Part shown: one piece after another, positions 21,225-31,069 of the stretch
Numbering within the stretch: position 1 is the first letter of the stretch
How the letters are laid out: each line of letters begins with the position of its first letter
Origin: Ophioceras dolichostomum
Lineage: Eukaryota; Ascomycota; Sordariomycetes; Magnaporthales; Ophioceraceae
Direction of reading: 5' to 3'
Assembly: GCA_003049485.1 (NCBI GenBank)
Contig: PYST01000410.1
Location: 1-31,110, forward strand
DNA length: 31,110 bases
Notes under the pieces: model-generated
What the model saw: only the letters and a program-made list of their open reading frames with translations
Told to the model about the DNA's origin: nothing
Databases searched by the model: none
Program-made: the position numbers and the translations under genes

Positions 21225-22085
21225 GCGGCTACGAGCCTACTAGTAGTCCAACTACAGACCCCACCACCAATATGACGATTAACGAAGTCATGGCCCTGCT
21301 CGACGACATCGAGCGCCTGGGCACGCAGCTCTTCGCGGAAAGCAGCCTCCGCGTCGTTGGCGCGGCCGCAGAGCACAGCATACTGTGGGCCGCAGAAGAC
21401 AAGCTCGGTCGCGGCCTGCATCGCATCTTCGGGGACGTCGACTACGTGGCCGTCGTCTACGGCTCTGCCGCCCTCCGTGATAACGTGCTGCTGCCCGACG
21501 TGGACCTCATAGTCATCTTCGCAGACGTCACGCCGCAGCGGCAAGCGGCCCTCGTGACTCTATTCAGGGACGTCATGGACAAGGAAGGCCTCAAAGTCGT
21601 CAACGGCAAGATCCCGCTGGAGAAGAGGGTACTGGTGCGCTTCGACGTCGCGGCAGACGCATCCGAGTCGGGCCCACCCTTGGAGCTGGATCCCACCGGC
21701 CAGTACTACCGCTTGTCGAACGTACTGTCGCCCGTACCAGCACGGACGAGGGAGTATCTCGAGTCGGGTGAGATGCTGAGGCGCCTAGTGTTCAACGTGC
21801 TCACCACGCCCGAACAGGCTGATCGCAGCCATGGAGCTGGGCATCGAGGCGTTCGTCGGCCTGCAGGAGAGGGCAGCCATGGCGCTGTGCGAGGTTCTGC
21901 GGCGCGTGAACCTGCCGGACGGGATGCGCATGGCGGTCGACTTCGTGAGCTTGACGTGCTCGGACTGCGTGAGGAGCGGGGAGGAGTACCTGGGGTACAA
22001 GGTCAGGGCGGATGTGGCGAAGAATCTGTTTGAGATCTGGCAGGCTGCAGAGGGGAATCATGGGACTCGTCAGGATAGTGGATAA
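21221..22085 (+). pseudogene. Nucleotidyltransferase-fold protein, apparent +1 frameshift
   Basis: From ATG 21221 the protein has an N-terminal helical stretch and then VAVVYGSAALRDNVLLPDVD with LIVIF after it. Gly81-Ser82 and Asp93-x-Asp95 fit the hG[GS]x(9-13)Dh[DE]h signature of the nucleotidyltransferase (pol beta-like) fold. Family members transfer NMP groups to small molecules, RNA or protein; no substrate can be named. Around 21817 the original frame turns into Arg/Gly-rich sequence to 22033, while the +1 frame continues with LIAAMELGIEAFVGLQERAA and EYLGYKVRADVAKNLFEIW to 22085. Treating one G of 21817-21818 as extra joins PEQ to LIAAMELG without a gap. No intron of workable size fits. 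The gene is intronless, unlike most neighbours. It may be a pseudogene, or carry a single-base sequence error. Confidence 0.55.
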
Positions 22086-22589
22086 GAGTGGTGGCATTTA
22101 CTAAACACTGCGTCGTAGAATTTAGACGTCGGGGCCCTTTGCGGCTGCAAAGGTCGCATCGAGCCCATAACAGGCAGATCCCAAAATCACTCGCCGTTTT
22201 TCTGTACCGAGACTATGCGGTACCTAGTATCTTTTATGTTAGCTAGATGGGCCCCCATAAGCGAGCGCGTGCGGAGATAGGCGGAAGAATTCGTCGAACT
22301 TCCCCTCCCGAAACCGTGAACTTGGAGAACCGCACAAATCAACACGACGTGAGCCCGCTTTTCCAACTCATATACCCGGCCGTCGTAAACACGGCTGGCC
22401 GGGCTCCGCCCCGAGGTCCCGGAGCGGGGTTTCCCGAGCGTGGAGATTCGGAGTTTATATCCCTGATCGCGGACTCATCAGATGTGTATGTAAACTGGAC
22501 TTCTCGTCGGGATATTGGATGATGAGTATCAGGTAGGTATTAGCTTTCCCTAGGAATATCAGACTGGATTTCGTCAATCCGTAGCCAAA
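22086..22589. other. GH43 upstream region with GC-rich dyads
   Basis: About 0.5 kb that should contain the GH43 promoter. CCCGGCC (22375-22381) pairs with GGCCGGG (22397-22403), and GCTCCG (22403-22408) with CGGAGC (22420-22425), forming two adjacent inverted repeats. They may be binding sites for zinc-cluster regulators, which often read CGG-type dyads, but this is only a suggestion. Confidence 0.4.
22454..22460 (+). promoter_or_regulatory. Possible TATA box of the GH43 gene
   Basis: TTTATAT lies 130 bases upstream of the GH43 ATG, just after the GC-rich dyads. Position and sequence are compatible with a fungal core promoter; no transcript evidence is available. Confidence 0.3.
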
Positions 22590-24410
22590 ATGCATCTCCT
22601 CACTGGGATCGGCATCGGCATCCTATTGGCTGCCTTAAGGTCGCCTACCTTTACAGCGGCGTCAGAGCTCACCACATTCTATAACCCGGTCATACCTGGC
22701 TGGAACTCAGATCCATCCTGCGCCCTCGTCGACGACACATTTTTCTGTGTCACATCCACATTCATCGCTTTCCCTGGCCTGCCCGTGTACGCCTCAAAGG
22801 ACCTGGTGAACTGGAAACTCGCCAGTCATGTCTGGAACCGCGAATCCCAGCTGCCTGGCATCAGCCGCGCCTCGTACAGGCAGATGGGCGGCATGTACGC
22901 CGCCACTCTCAGAGAACACAACGGCACCATATACGTGATCTGCGAATATCTCAACGCCAAAGTCGACCTTCTAGGCGTGCTGTTCAGAACCACGAACCCG
23001 TACAACGACAAGGCCTGGAGCAATCCCGTCACTTTGTCGCCATACACCATCGACCCGGACCTGTTCTGGGACGACGACGGCAAGGTCTACATGGCCAGCC
23101 AGCACGTCGACCTCCAGGAGATCAACCCCGCGACGGGAGAGCTCAGTCAGCCGCCGGCCCTGCTTTGGAACGGCACGGGCGGGGTGTGGCCCGAGGGTCC
23201 GCACCTGTACAAGAAGGACGGCTGGTACTATCTCCTCATTGCGGAGGGCGGCACCGCGCTCGACCACGCAGTCACAATGGCCAGGTCACGAAACATCTGG
23301 GGCCCCTACGAGCCGAGCCCCCACAACCCGCATCTCACCAACCGCGGTACGAAGGAGTACTTCCAGACGGTAGGCCACGCCGACCTGTTCCAGGATCGGG
23401 AGGGCAACTGGTGGGGGATGGCGCTCGCAACACGCTCAGGGCCGGACTGGGAACACTACTCCATGGGTCGGGAAACGGTGCTGTTTCCAGCTAAGTGGGA
23501 GGAAGGGCAGTGGCCGGTGCTGGAGCCGGTGAGGGGCGAGATGAAGGGCCCGCTCCCAAAGGTCTCGAGCAGGGACCTTCCCATCGACGGCCCCTTCCAT
23601 TCCGACTCGGACGACGTCGATTTTACCACCGCGTCCCGTATCCCCCGCCACTTCGTCCACTGGCGTGTGCCCCGCGAGGAGAGCTTCTCGCTCCACCACG
23701 GGAAAGGACTGAAATTTCACCCCACGCGCGCCAACTTGACGGGCGTGGTCGAAGCAGGCAGCGAGCTCAACGGCCAGGGCGGCATCGCCTTTGTCGGCCG
23801 CCGCCAGGTGCACTCGCTTTTCGCCTTCTCCGTGGACTTCGACTTCGCTCCCAGAGAGGTCGGCCAGGAGGTCGGCGTGACGGTCTTCCTGACGCAGTAC
23901 AACCACATAGACCTCGGCGTCGTCGTGCTGAACAGCAACAGCAGCAATGCCTCGGCTTCAAGTTCCCCGGGCTCAGAGTCAGAGCAAGATCCGGTACGCG
24001 TGCTGCGACTGCGCACCACGAGCTTCCAGACGGGTGAGGCGACGCCGGAGACACTGAGTCGACGCGTGCCGGATAGCTGGTCGATTAGTGGCAGTGGTAG
24101 TGACACTCTACGGCTGGAGATCGAGGCCGTCAACCTGACGCACTACCGCTTTTCGGCCATGCCTGCCGCTGACACGAGTAAGAGCGTGATATTGGGATTC
24201 GTGTCCTCGCGGCACGTCAGTGGCGGGACAGGACCGTTTGTCGGGAGTCTGGTTGGCGCGTACGCGACGTGTAATGGACAGGGAGAGGGTTACGAGTGTC
24301 CTGGAGGTGCGAGTGGTGATGCGTACGTCTCGCGCTGGAGGTATACCCCGACGGCTCAGTATGTAACTGAGGGGGAGGCGATTCCCGCTGATGCTCACCC
24401 TTCGCGCTGA
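22590..24410 (+). CDS. Secreted GH43 family beta-xylosidase/arabinofuranosidase
   Basis: An intronless gene of 606 residues with start context CCAAAATGC. Residues 1-24 form a signal peptide (GIGIGILLAALR core, likely cleavage near TAA-SE). The mature protein begins NPVIPGWNSDPSC, the five-bladed propeller start of glycoside hydrolase family 43. The three expected acids are visible: Asp41 in NSDPS (general base), Asp155 in TIDPDLFWDDDG (pKa modulator) and Glu202 in WPEGPHLYKKDGWYYL (general acid). Residues about 350-590 form a beta-sandwich-like C-terminal domain common in GH43 xylosidases. Expected role: release of xylose or arabinose from hemicellulose side chains outside the cell. Several NxS/T sites fit secretion. 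Exact specificity cannot be read from sequence alone. No defects seen; it is intact right beside three broken genes. Confidence 0.93.
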   Translation: MHLLTGIGIGILLAALRSPTFTAASELTTFYNPVIPGWNSDPSCALVDDTFFCVTSTFIAFPGLPVYASKDLVNWKLASHVWNRESQLPGISRASYRQMGGMYAATLREHNGTIYVICEYLNAKVDLLGVLFRTTNPYNDKAWSNPVTLSPYTIDPDLFWDDDGKVYMASQHVDLQEINPATGELSQPPALLWNGTGGVWPEGPHLYKKDGWYYLLIAEGGTALDHAVTMARSRNIWGPYEPSPHNPHLTNRGTKEYFQTVGHADLFQDREGNWWGMALATRSGPDWEHYSMGRETVLFPAKWEEGQWPVLEPVRGEMKGPLPKVSSRDLPIDGPFHSDSDDVDFTTASRIPRHFVHWRVPREESFSLHHGKGLKFHPTRANLTGVVEAGSELNGQGGIAFVGRRQVHSLFAFSVDFDFAPREVGQEVGVTVFLTQYNHIDLGVVVLNSNSSNASASSSPGSESEQDPVRVLRLRTTSFQTGEATPETLSRRVPDSWSISGSGSDTLRLEIEAVNLTHYRFSAMPAADTSKSVILGFVSSRHVSGGTGPFVGSLVGAYATCNGQGEGYECPGGASGDAYVSRWRYTPTAQYVTEGEAIPADAHPSR

Positions 24411-25102
24411 AGGAGGGATGATCACAGAGAAAATATCGGGAAAGAGAGAGATGAGTGCATTCTAGGTGCATCAAGATTCGCAATGTTAGCGTATAGGTTG
24501 GATGTGAGCGAAGCTATTCGCGCCGCCTTCCTGCGTCGCCATCGGTCGAGGTTCGTCAATCATCAGTGACAAGGACTGGTGGCGGTCAGGACCTCAGCTT
24601 CCCCGCACTAACCGCGAAGGACCGGCCCGGAGTCCAGGAACAGGGGCCACGCACTAACGCTTACCTCCGGGACGCACCTGCTCGTCTGGTCCGAAGTACC
24701 GGGGCAATCGGGAGTAGTCGAGCTCCGGTCGACGGCAGGTGTCCAGTGGTCAAGTGGAAGGAACGTTGACGGAACTATACCGTACTTAACATAAAGGCAC
24801 TGACGTAATATCCTCATTGGCGGAAAACCCGAGTCAAGCCATTGATGGTTTGCGACTCCTCCTATCCATCCTGCTGCGATCATCATCGAGAAACTCCACG
24901 GCGTAATATCCAGTCCTAGTACAGTCCACGCTTGGAAGAAAGCAAGATGGCGGAGTAGAATAAGGAGGTAGGAAACAGGTGCTTCTTGAACTCCCAGGCC
25001 ACATTGATCCTACTAGAATTTAGCCTAGAATCCTTCCTGCCAGACCAATTTCGCCACTATTAGTGCGCTTCACAGGGACTTGCCCAGCATTCCCGCCAAG
25101 GT
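24411..25102. other. Intergenic region, no gene seen
   Basis: About 0.7 kb between the GH43 stop and the SnoaL-like frame. It should hold the promoter, and possibly a missed first exon, of the SnoaL-like gene. Open frames are short and unrecognised. Confidence 0.5.
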
Positions 25103-25642
25103 TTGTACAAGCCCATCAGCTTACGCCACAGAAAGCAACAGAGCCGCTACCGCCACCTCCTCAAGCCCTCGGAACTGACACTGAGTCTTTCTCTCGCATC
25201 TCGACCTCCACAGTATCATGAACTGGCCCTACTCCACGTCAGCGACACCGACCCGTCCGCGGGAAAGGGCGTCTCCGGCATGGAGGACTACTCGATCTGG
25301 AGCATCGAGGATCCGCTGCATCGACCCAACCTTGGCCCGCACTTTGACTACATAACTCCCTACATGGGCGAAACGAGCCAGCAGTTCCGCGAGGTGGAAA
25401 TGGTGGCCATCCCCTCGGCCTTCGGGTACATCGCGGTAAACCAGTCCGACGGGACGCCTCACAACTTCACGTATAGGTCGGCGTCCCTGGTGAGGAAGAT
25501 CGATGGACCCTGGCAGCATGTGCATGCGCATCGCTCTTTCCCTGTGAATGGGGCGACGAGGGATACTCCGAGCTTGCAGAAGCTGGCGGAGGATGTCGAG
25601 TTCAAGGAGAAGGCGAAAGAGGTACTTATCCTTTGTCGGTAG
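25103..25642 (+). CDS. SnoaL/NTF2-like small protein, 5' end uncertain
   Basis: The recognisable part reads YSIWSIEDPLHRPNLGPHF, then YITPYMGETSQQFREVEMVA, and ends with SLVRKIDGPWQHVHAHRSFP. The R-KIDG-W-xVH-H-SFPV ending is characteristic of SnoaL-like (NTF2 fold) proteins, small alpha+beta barrels that act as cyclases, isomerases, hydroxylases or accessory factors in aromatic pathways. The frame is open from 25103, but that codon is TTG; the first in-frame ATG is 25280 (120 residues), which would cut off the first helix of the fold. A missed upstream exon is likely. The last residues (EKAKEVLILCR) may also read into an intron starting at GTACTT. The divergent/convergent neighbour is an aromatic FAD monooxygenase, which suits this family. 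Confidence 0.55.
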   Translation: MYKPISLRHRKQQSRYRHLLKPSELTLSLSLASRPPQYHELALLHVSDTDPSAGKGVSGMEDYSIWSIEDPLHRPNLGPHFDYITPYMGETSQQFREVEMVAIPSAFGYIAVNQSDGTPHNFTYRSASLVRKIDGPWQHVHAHRSFPVNGATRDTPSLQKLAEDVEFKEKAKEVLILCR

Positions 25643-25768
25643 GTACCCATCCGCGTTACAAAGTTTGATGGTTACGATGATCATGGCTATTCGGACATAA
25701 CATTAACTTTGGTAGACTCCACTGGAAATTCCTAGAACAAACCACGGTACCAGATTATCTAGAGGCAC

Positions 25769-27957
25769 CTACTTCTGCATATCGCCCATACCCTCCAGCT
25801 CGTAATTTTCCACCTGAGTGAAGGTCTCCTGTGTCGACGTGAACCTCTCCGGCGCCTTATTGGAGTACGGCTGGTCTCCGTGCCCCGTCTCTGCCGCTTG
25901 CGCCGCCACCTTCTCCCATCGACAACCAGTGACAGTCTCCATGATCCTCGCCGCATGGGCCTTGTCCTTCACGGCCATCCCTCTCCACGCAACATGGCAA
26001 TCCGGCCTGACGAGCACGAGAGGCTTCTCCCAGAGCTTCGCGGCGTGGTCCTCGCCGACAAGTCGGACAGGCTTGAGCAGGACCCCGATGGAGTCGGCGA
26101 ACTCTCGCAGGAGGCCCGACCCGCGATCCTCATCAGCTCCCTTGGTACCTGCGAACTCGACAAGGCTGTATACGGGGCCCAGACGGTCAAACAGCGCAGA
26201 CCCGTCCTTGAGATAGACGTGCGGCGCCCGACTGCCCGGGAACGTGGTGGGGTTGTACCGATGCGGCTCCCACACCGGCGGGGCGGGAGAATCATCATCA
26301 TCATCATCAGGGATGATCACGCCAGACCTGCACCGATACCCCATCTCGACCCCGAAGTCCTTGTCCTCGCTATCGTTGCTCTGGTAATGCCGATCGACCA
26401 TCTCGCGCAGCGTTGCGGCGCCCTCGGTGTTCTCGTCCCCCTTCGCGCCGGACTCGTGGCCGCCAATGATCTCGACGGCTTGCATGTGCACCGCCATGTG
26501 CTGCCCGGACCGCTCCACGTTCGTGATGCTGACGGGCCGGCGCTCGGCCTCGTACGAGCTGAGCAAACCCTCGCGGTGGGCGTGGCCGTTGATCACCTCG
26601 GCCAGCTTCCACCCGATGTCGAACGCGTCGCCAATGCCTGTGTTCATGCCGTACCCGCCCGTGGGGATGTTCTGGTGCGCCGAGTCGCCGGCGAGGAAGA
26701 CGCGCAGGTGCGGGCCGGCGAAGGAGCGCGCCACGGCGATGCTGGGCCGATAGCTCGAGCGTACGAGGACCGAGTCGATCTTGATGGGGAACGGCCCGTC
26801 TTGTCCGCCGAGCACGGTGTAGACGGCTTCTTCGGAGGAGAAGACGCTCTCGTCTGCGTCGGGGGACAGGCCGAGGTGGACGGTAAATATGTCCTGCATG
26901 CGATAAGATTGTTGAGGTTCGTTCGTTTAGCGGAGGTGTCCCGTTTATGGAATAGGAGTTGGACTGGAGGTAGGAAACTCGCCTTCTCGTTCTGACTGAT
27001 GAGGGCCCCGTGGAACTTGTCATGCCGCAGGAAGAAGAGGTGCCAGAACCTGCCCTGCCGGCGGAGGTTGGCCAGGTCATTGGACTTGAAGTGGACGAGG
27101 AGGAACTTCAAAGGACTGTTTGGTTTGTTTGCGTTAGCAAAAGCCTCCTGATTATGGATTGCCGGGTTTGAGATTCAGGGCGAGTCGTCGTGAACTCACA
27201 CTGGCCCTCCATCCAGCGGGATCTCGAGGGACCTCCTCGTCCTGCTCGACGCACCGTCGCAACCCACCCAATATTTCCCTTTAAACACATCCGTAGTCCC
27301 CGTAGCGATGTCGGTGATGGTTGCCTCGACTCCATCAGCCGACTCGGCGACGGATTCGACCTTCCATCCAAAACGGAGGTCGATAAGGGGGTTCTTCTCG
27401 CAGAGACCCTTCATCCACGCCTCGAACACGGCCTGCGACAGTCTCTGGTACGGCTCCAGCGGCTGGCTCCCGTCGTTGTTCTCCCTGATGGTGCGCCTGA
27501 AAGCATCGACGGACGGGAGGTCCCACTTGGCCATGACCTTGTCCCGGCCCAGCCCCTGCGAGAAGATAACTGTGTAGGGGATGTCCGAGGGCACGCCCTG
27601 GGCACGCAGACTGTCGGCGAGGCCGAGGCGGTGGAAGAACTCCATGGACCGCACGTTGGTGATGTCCATTTTCGGCCATCTGCATCAGGTTCGGCCGGTG
27701 TGGGTAGGTAAGTTCGTCGTGTATCACTCGTCAGAACTCATGCATCATCGTGCCTTAAAAGATGCCACGCTTTTCGATCATGGGGATTGATAGAGTCTCT
27801 CTTACCGCGTAGTAGTCTCGTTCCTCTCGAAGATGATCGATTTGACCCCGTAGAAGGCCAGAACCGTGGCGGTCAGCAGGCCTACGGGCCCGCCGCCGGC
27901 GATCAGGACGGTTTTGCTGGACACTTCGTGCACTTGCGGTTGCGCCATGTTTGCCAT
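25769..27957 (-). CDS. Phenol 2-monooxygenase-like FAD hydroxylase, 4 exons
   Basis: Exons 27957-27806, 27679-27200, 27115-26983 and 26893-25769 join to 629 residues. Class A flavoprotein hydroxylase: predicted to hydroxylate a phenolic ring with NADPH and O2. Visible motifs are GGGPVG at 21-26 (FAD Rossmann), the linker ETTTRWPKMDITN at the first junction, CDGASSRTRR at 191-200 (DG motif), and GDSAHQNIPTGGYGMN at 324-339 (FAD ribityl/GD motif). The C-terminal part (about 500-600, LVRPDCHVAWRG) resembles the thioredoxin-like domain of phenol hydroxylases. Introns: 27805-27680 (GTAAGA), 27199-27116 (GTGAGT, branch GCTAAC) and 26982-26894, which starts with GC. A Met at residue 4 is an alternative start. 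A D6 tract at 451-456 is a loop insertion. Located in cytosol; substrate unknown, but the neighbouring SDR and SnoaL-like genes suggest aromatic metabolism. Confidence 0.92.
26292..26309. repeat. ATC trinucleotide run encoding six Asp
   Basis: A run of ATC triplets on the plus strand encodes DDDDDD (residues 451-456) in the FAD hydroxylase. It sits in a poorly conserved surface loop between the FAD domain and the C-terminal domain, and could vary in length between strains without shifting frame. Confidence 0.8.
26894..26982 (-). other. GC-AG intron
   Basis: Exon 3 ends GAGAAG and the intron begins GCGAGT, ending ATGCAG before GACATATTT. Only this junction keeps frame and yields the family sequence ISQNEK-DIFTVH. 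The nearby GTTTCC and GTCAGA donors put the next exon out of frame. Confidence 0.75.
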
Positions 27958-28886
27958 GTCGAGAGTGATTTGGAGGAGATCTGGTCGCCTCTGAAGAAGA
28001 GCTGTTGGTCTTTATAAGAGACATTGACAGGCAGTTCATCGGACAGCCGATGTAGCTATCACCAGCTTCATCGGCTTCCTCTTCCTCCTGTTCTTCCTCA
28101 GCCGTGTCGCGCGCGTCTGGCTGATTCAGACAGATTCTCCCCGTATCATGTATGTCGGACAGTATCTCCGGGGTCGCAGGTTTGTCATGTTTTCATCAGC
28201 GTCATCAGATATACCGGTCATTACCAAGCGCGCGTCTGGCTATTCGGGCTAGCGTGTGCGTCTTTCCATCGGCGGCGGATGCGCCCCGCGTCCTACCTGC
28301 TCTCCCTTCCTCTGATGATACCCGCCTTGACGAGTCCCTCAACTGGCCATGGTCGTTCGATCAGGGGCAATCGTGGCTCTACTGGCTAATTTTAGCGGTG
28401 TTTCCTAATCCAAGTGCAGCGGGTGCAGAGGGATGGTTGGGCTGATCAACTTGTCCGGAGCCCGGGTCGTTCTTAGTGCCGGATGTAACAAGACGGGATT
28501 CAGCACTGCGTGCGGGGTGCGGGGTCGGTCATCACCAGCCATCACGAACACCGCGACCGCTTGGCAGGCAATGAAACGATGCTCGAAAGGAGCGAGCTCT
28601 GGAGCAGCCATTAACTTGGGCTTCCTGTTGTCTCCGGTACATAGTGCAACTATGAACCTCGCCGCACCCATGAGATCTCATGGCACTCTCAGATGGCCCT
28701 GCGTGTTTTCCCCGCCTTCTTCTTTGCCACTGCTGCTGTTGCTGCAGGTGTTCCGTCCCGTTCGGCGCGCGCGCGGCTCGCGGCGGCCATTCCTAGCCCA
28801 TTTCCTACCTAACCCCACTCCACCCTCTTTCTTTCCAGATGCACCCAGAATTTACTCCACGCCATGCTTCCGAATTGACAGCCGGC
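27958..28886. other. Intergenic region upstream of FAD hydroxylase
   Basis: About 0.93 kb between the hydroxylase start and the SDR stop, both on the minus strand. It holds the hydroxylase promoter. A long plus-strand open frame through 28433-29110 is mostly antisense to the SDR and has Arg/Pro/Ser-rich translation, so I do not call it. Confidence 0.55.
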
Positions 28887-30028
28887 CTAAGCTGCCTTCT
28901 TCCCCGCCGCCTTCTCAGCACCAACGACAGCCAAGATGGGGCCCATCGCCCTCGCGATCGCCTCAGGAGGCACGTCGGTCCCCTCGGCCATCTTGCCATC
29001 GACCATCCCGGGCGGGTCGATGTGCCACTCTGGAATCACCCTCGTGCCCAGTCCAGACAGCTCGACGATGCTCCCACCCTTGTACTCCTCCTTCTCGACG
29101 CAGTCGTTGATAACCTCAGCGCACTTCTCAGGCGTGATCGCGATGGCGGGAGTGATGCCGAACCGTTCGCCCGAGCCGGGCGTCCCCGTGGTCCAGAGGG
29201 GTGTCATCACGATCCCGGGGCAGAAGGCGTTGACTCTCACGCCCGTCAGCTGCTCGGCGTCACCCATGCTTCGCGCGAATCCCACAACGGCGTGCTTGGA
29301 GGCGCTGTACATAGGGGCAGGGAACTGCTTGCTGTAGCCCGCGATGGAGGCCACGAGCACGACGACGCCCTTCTTATCGGCGCCGAGAAGGGCACGCATG
29401 GCTAGCCTGGTCAACTTGATGGGGTGGTTGACGTTGATGTCGATGTGCTTGTAACCATCCGCCTCCAGTGGCTCCGGGTCCTCCCAGAAGTTCGAGTACG
29501 GCTTCAACGAGGCCGAGAGTCAGCAGCAATTCTCCTCTTTGGGTCGGGGATAGGAGATGAGACGCATGCATGCGTACAGGCTCGAAGACTCCAGCAGATG
29601 CCACGTAAATGTCGGGCACATCGCCGAACTTCTCCTTGGACACGTCAATCAGGGCCTGGAGGTCCTTCCACTTGGACACATCGCACTCCTGGAAGACGAG
29701 CTTGTCGTCCGCATCCACAGCGGCCTTTGCCTCGTCAGTGAGCCGGAGGTCCGCTATTACGACGACCCGAGCCCCGTTCTTCCCCGCAAGGAGGGCGTAC
29801 GATAGGCCAATTCCTGATGATGGCGGCGGAATTACAGTTAGCATGAGAGCTTAGCTAGGCATTAGGCTTCCTATCATTACCCCTCAATCCCGAGTGAAGT
29901 TCAGCACAGGAGGATCGGTCTGGCCTCAGGACGCTGGCTGGGGTCGAGCGAGATAGTGGTGCCACCTTACCTGATCCTCCTCCTGTCACCACCACAATCT
30001 TGTCCTTGGTGAAAGTTTCGGCTGCCAT
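28887..30028 (-). CDS. NAD-type short-chain dehydrogenase, 3 exons
   Basis: Exons 30028-29971, 29813-29578 and 29501-28887 join to 302 residues. Introns of 157 bases (GTAAGG, branch GCTAAC) and 76 bases (GTACGC, branch GCTGAC). Motifs: TGGGSGIG at 15-22, Asp41 after the second strand (VVVIADL), which favours NAD over NADP, SAG at 92-94 in place of NAG, catalytic Ser150 (VASIAGY), and YSASK with Tyr163 and Lys167. Family members of this type (15-hydroxyprostaglandin-dehydrogenase-like SDRs) oxidise secondary alcohols or reduce ketones. Cytosolic, with no signal peptide; the Lys/Ala-rich end (EKAAGKKAA) is not a clear targeting signal. It lies 0.93 kb upstream of the FAD hydroxylase in the same orientation, so shared regulation is possible, but they are separate transcription units. 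Confidence 0.92.
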
Positions 30029-30940
30029 CGAGAATCAGTATTTCCAAAAGCGCTAGGAAGTCCAGGAAAGATGGGACTGGAGGAGGTTTTGAAGGGGGGG
30101 ATGAGCGACGACGATGAGTAGTGGCAGTAAAGGGGTCACAAATAAAAAGGGGCATCCAGCTGGAGCGAGATTGCGGGAAGCGGGGGATCGCCCAAAGAGG
30201 GACATTTGCAGAGGGGCTAGCACTATCTGCCAACCACAAACAGAGGCAGAGCGGGGTTCAGCAGCTCCAAATTGAAGCACGGCCAAGCACGCTTGCAGTG
30301 ATAAGCAGGCGAAGACAGACCACTTTCATCCGAAGAGGAAGGCGGATCACGGTAGCATTGCAGATGCATCAATCGATGTCATTAGAATACGGGGGATGTT
30401 TTTAAATGCATGACTAACGGACCAAACCGGCAAAGAAGAAGGTAGTGGAATTAGGTATTGATATATGATGTTGATGGAACGAACACATCTGACCGTAGGT
30501 GTGAGGTATACTTCACCTCAATGGTCTTACCTACAGGTAGGTAGTTAATATGCCGTGTAAGCGGCCAACACACCAAAGTGGTTTGGACAAAGCCGAGGAC
30601 AGTTGCACTAGTGGGTTCGTCCAGTACTGTTTGAAATTTGCCTGCCTCAGACCGACTTTTGTAGTTCGGACTAGCGACCCCTTTGCTTCGAGTTAGCAGT
30701 GTTGTCTGAAGCCACTGGATTCGCAGCACGCTCTGCCGAGGGGATCGAGGTCTGGATGGACAAGGTTACACTGGCAACCAAGCCCCGCCACGGCTAGTTA
30801 GCATGGCGGTTGGGCTTTGGGGCTTGTTTGTTAACGTTTAGTATCCGCTACGGTGAAATCGGGCTCGAGCTAAACAACATTTCCCCACGACATGTCCCGG
30901 GCGAGAAAACAACCTGCGTCGACTGCATTTTAAGACTAGA
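30029..30940. other. Intergenic region at right
   Basis: About 0.9 kb upstream of the SDR start. AGGTAGGTAG lies at 30535-30544. No coding region is supported in it. It should contain the SDR promoter and, if the edge gene is real, its 3' untranslated region. Confidence 0.5.
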
Positions 30941-31069
30941 TTATTTCTTCCCAGAGTATCCACCAGCGGACATCTGCTGCTGCTGCGCGACATAGCTGTA
31001 GTCACTCTGGCCCGACAATGGGGTGGGCATTCCATAGCATGTCGTTCTGGAAGGGTAACCGAGCACTGC
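30941..31069 (-). CDS. Possible C-terminal exon of a gene cut by the window edge
   Basis: On the minus strand the frame ending at TAA 30941-30943 reads TCYGMPTPLSGQSDYSYV and then AQQQQMSAGGYSGKK. This Gln/Ser/Tyr-rich ending looks like the disordered tail of a fungal regulatory protein rather than random sequence. A potential acceptor (CCTTCCAG) precedes it near 31063-31070. A second frame of the same stretch also reads well (NDMLWNAHPIVGPE, stop), so the frame is not certain. The rest of the gene lies outside the window. Confidence 0.3.
   Translation of the reverse strand, partial: AVLGYPSRTTCYGMPTPLSGQSDYSYVAQQQQMSAGGYSGKK

Noticed and set aside
25880..26995. 371-codon plus-strand open frame
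   Set aside because: It is exactly antisense to the FAD hydroxylase coding region; long antisense frames arise from GC-rich codon use.
28433..29110. 225-codon plus-strand open frame
   Set aside because: Most of it is antisense to the well-supported SDR, and its composition (Arg/Pro/Ser) is typical of an antisense shadow.
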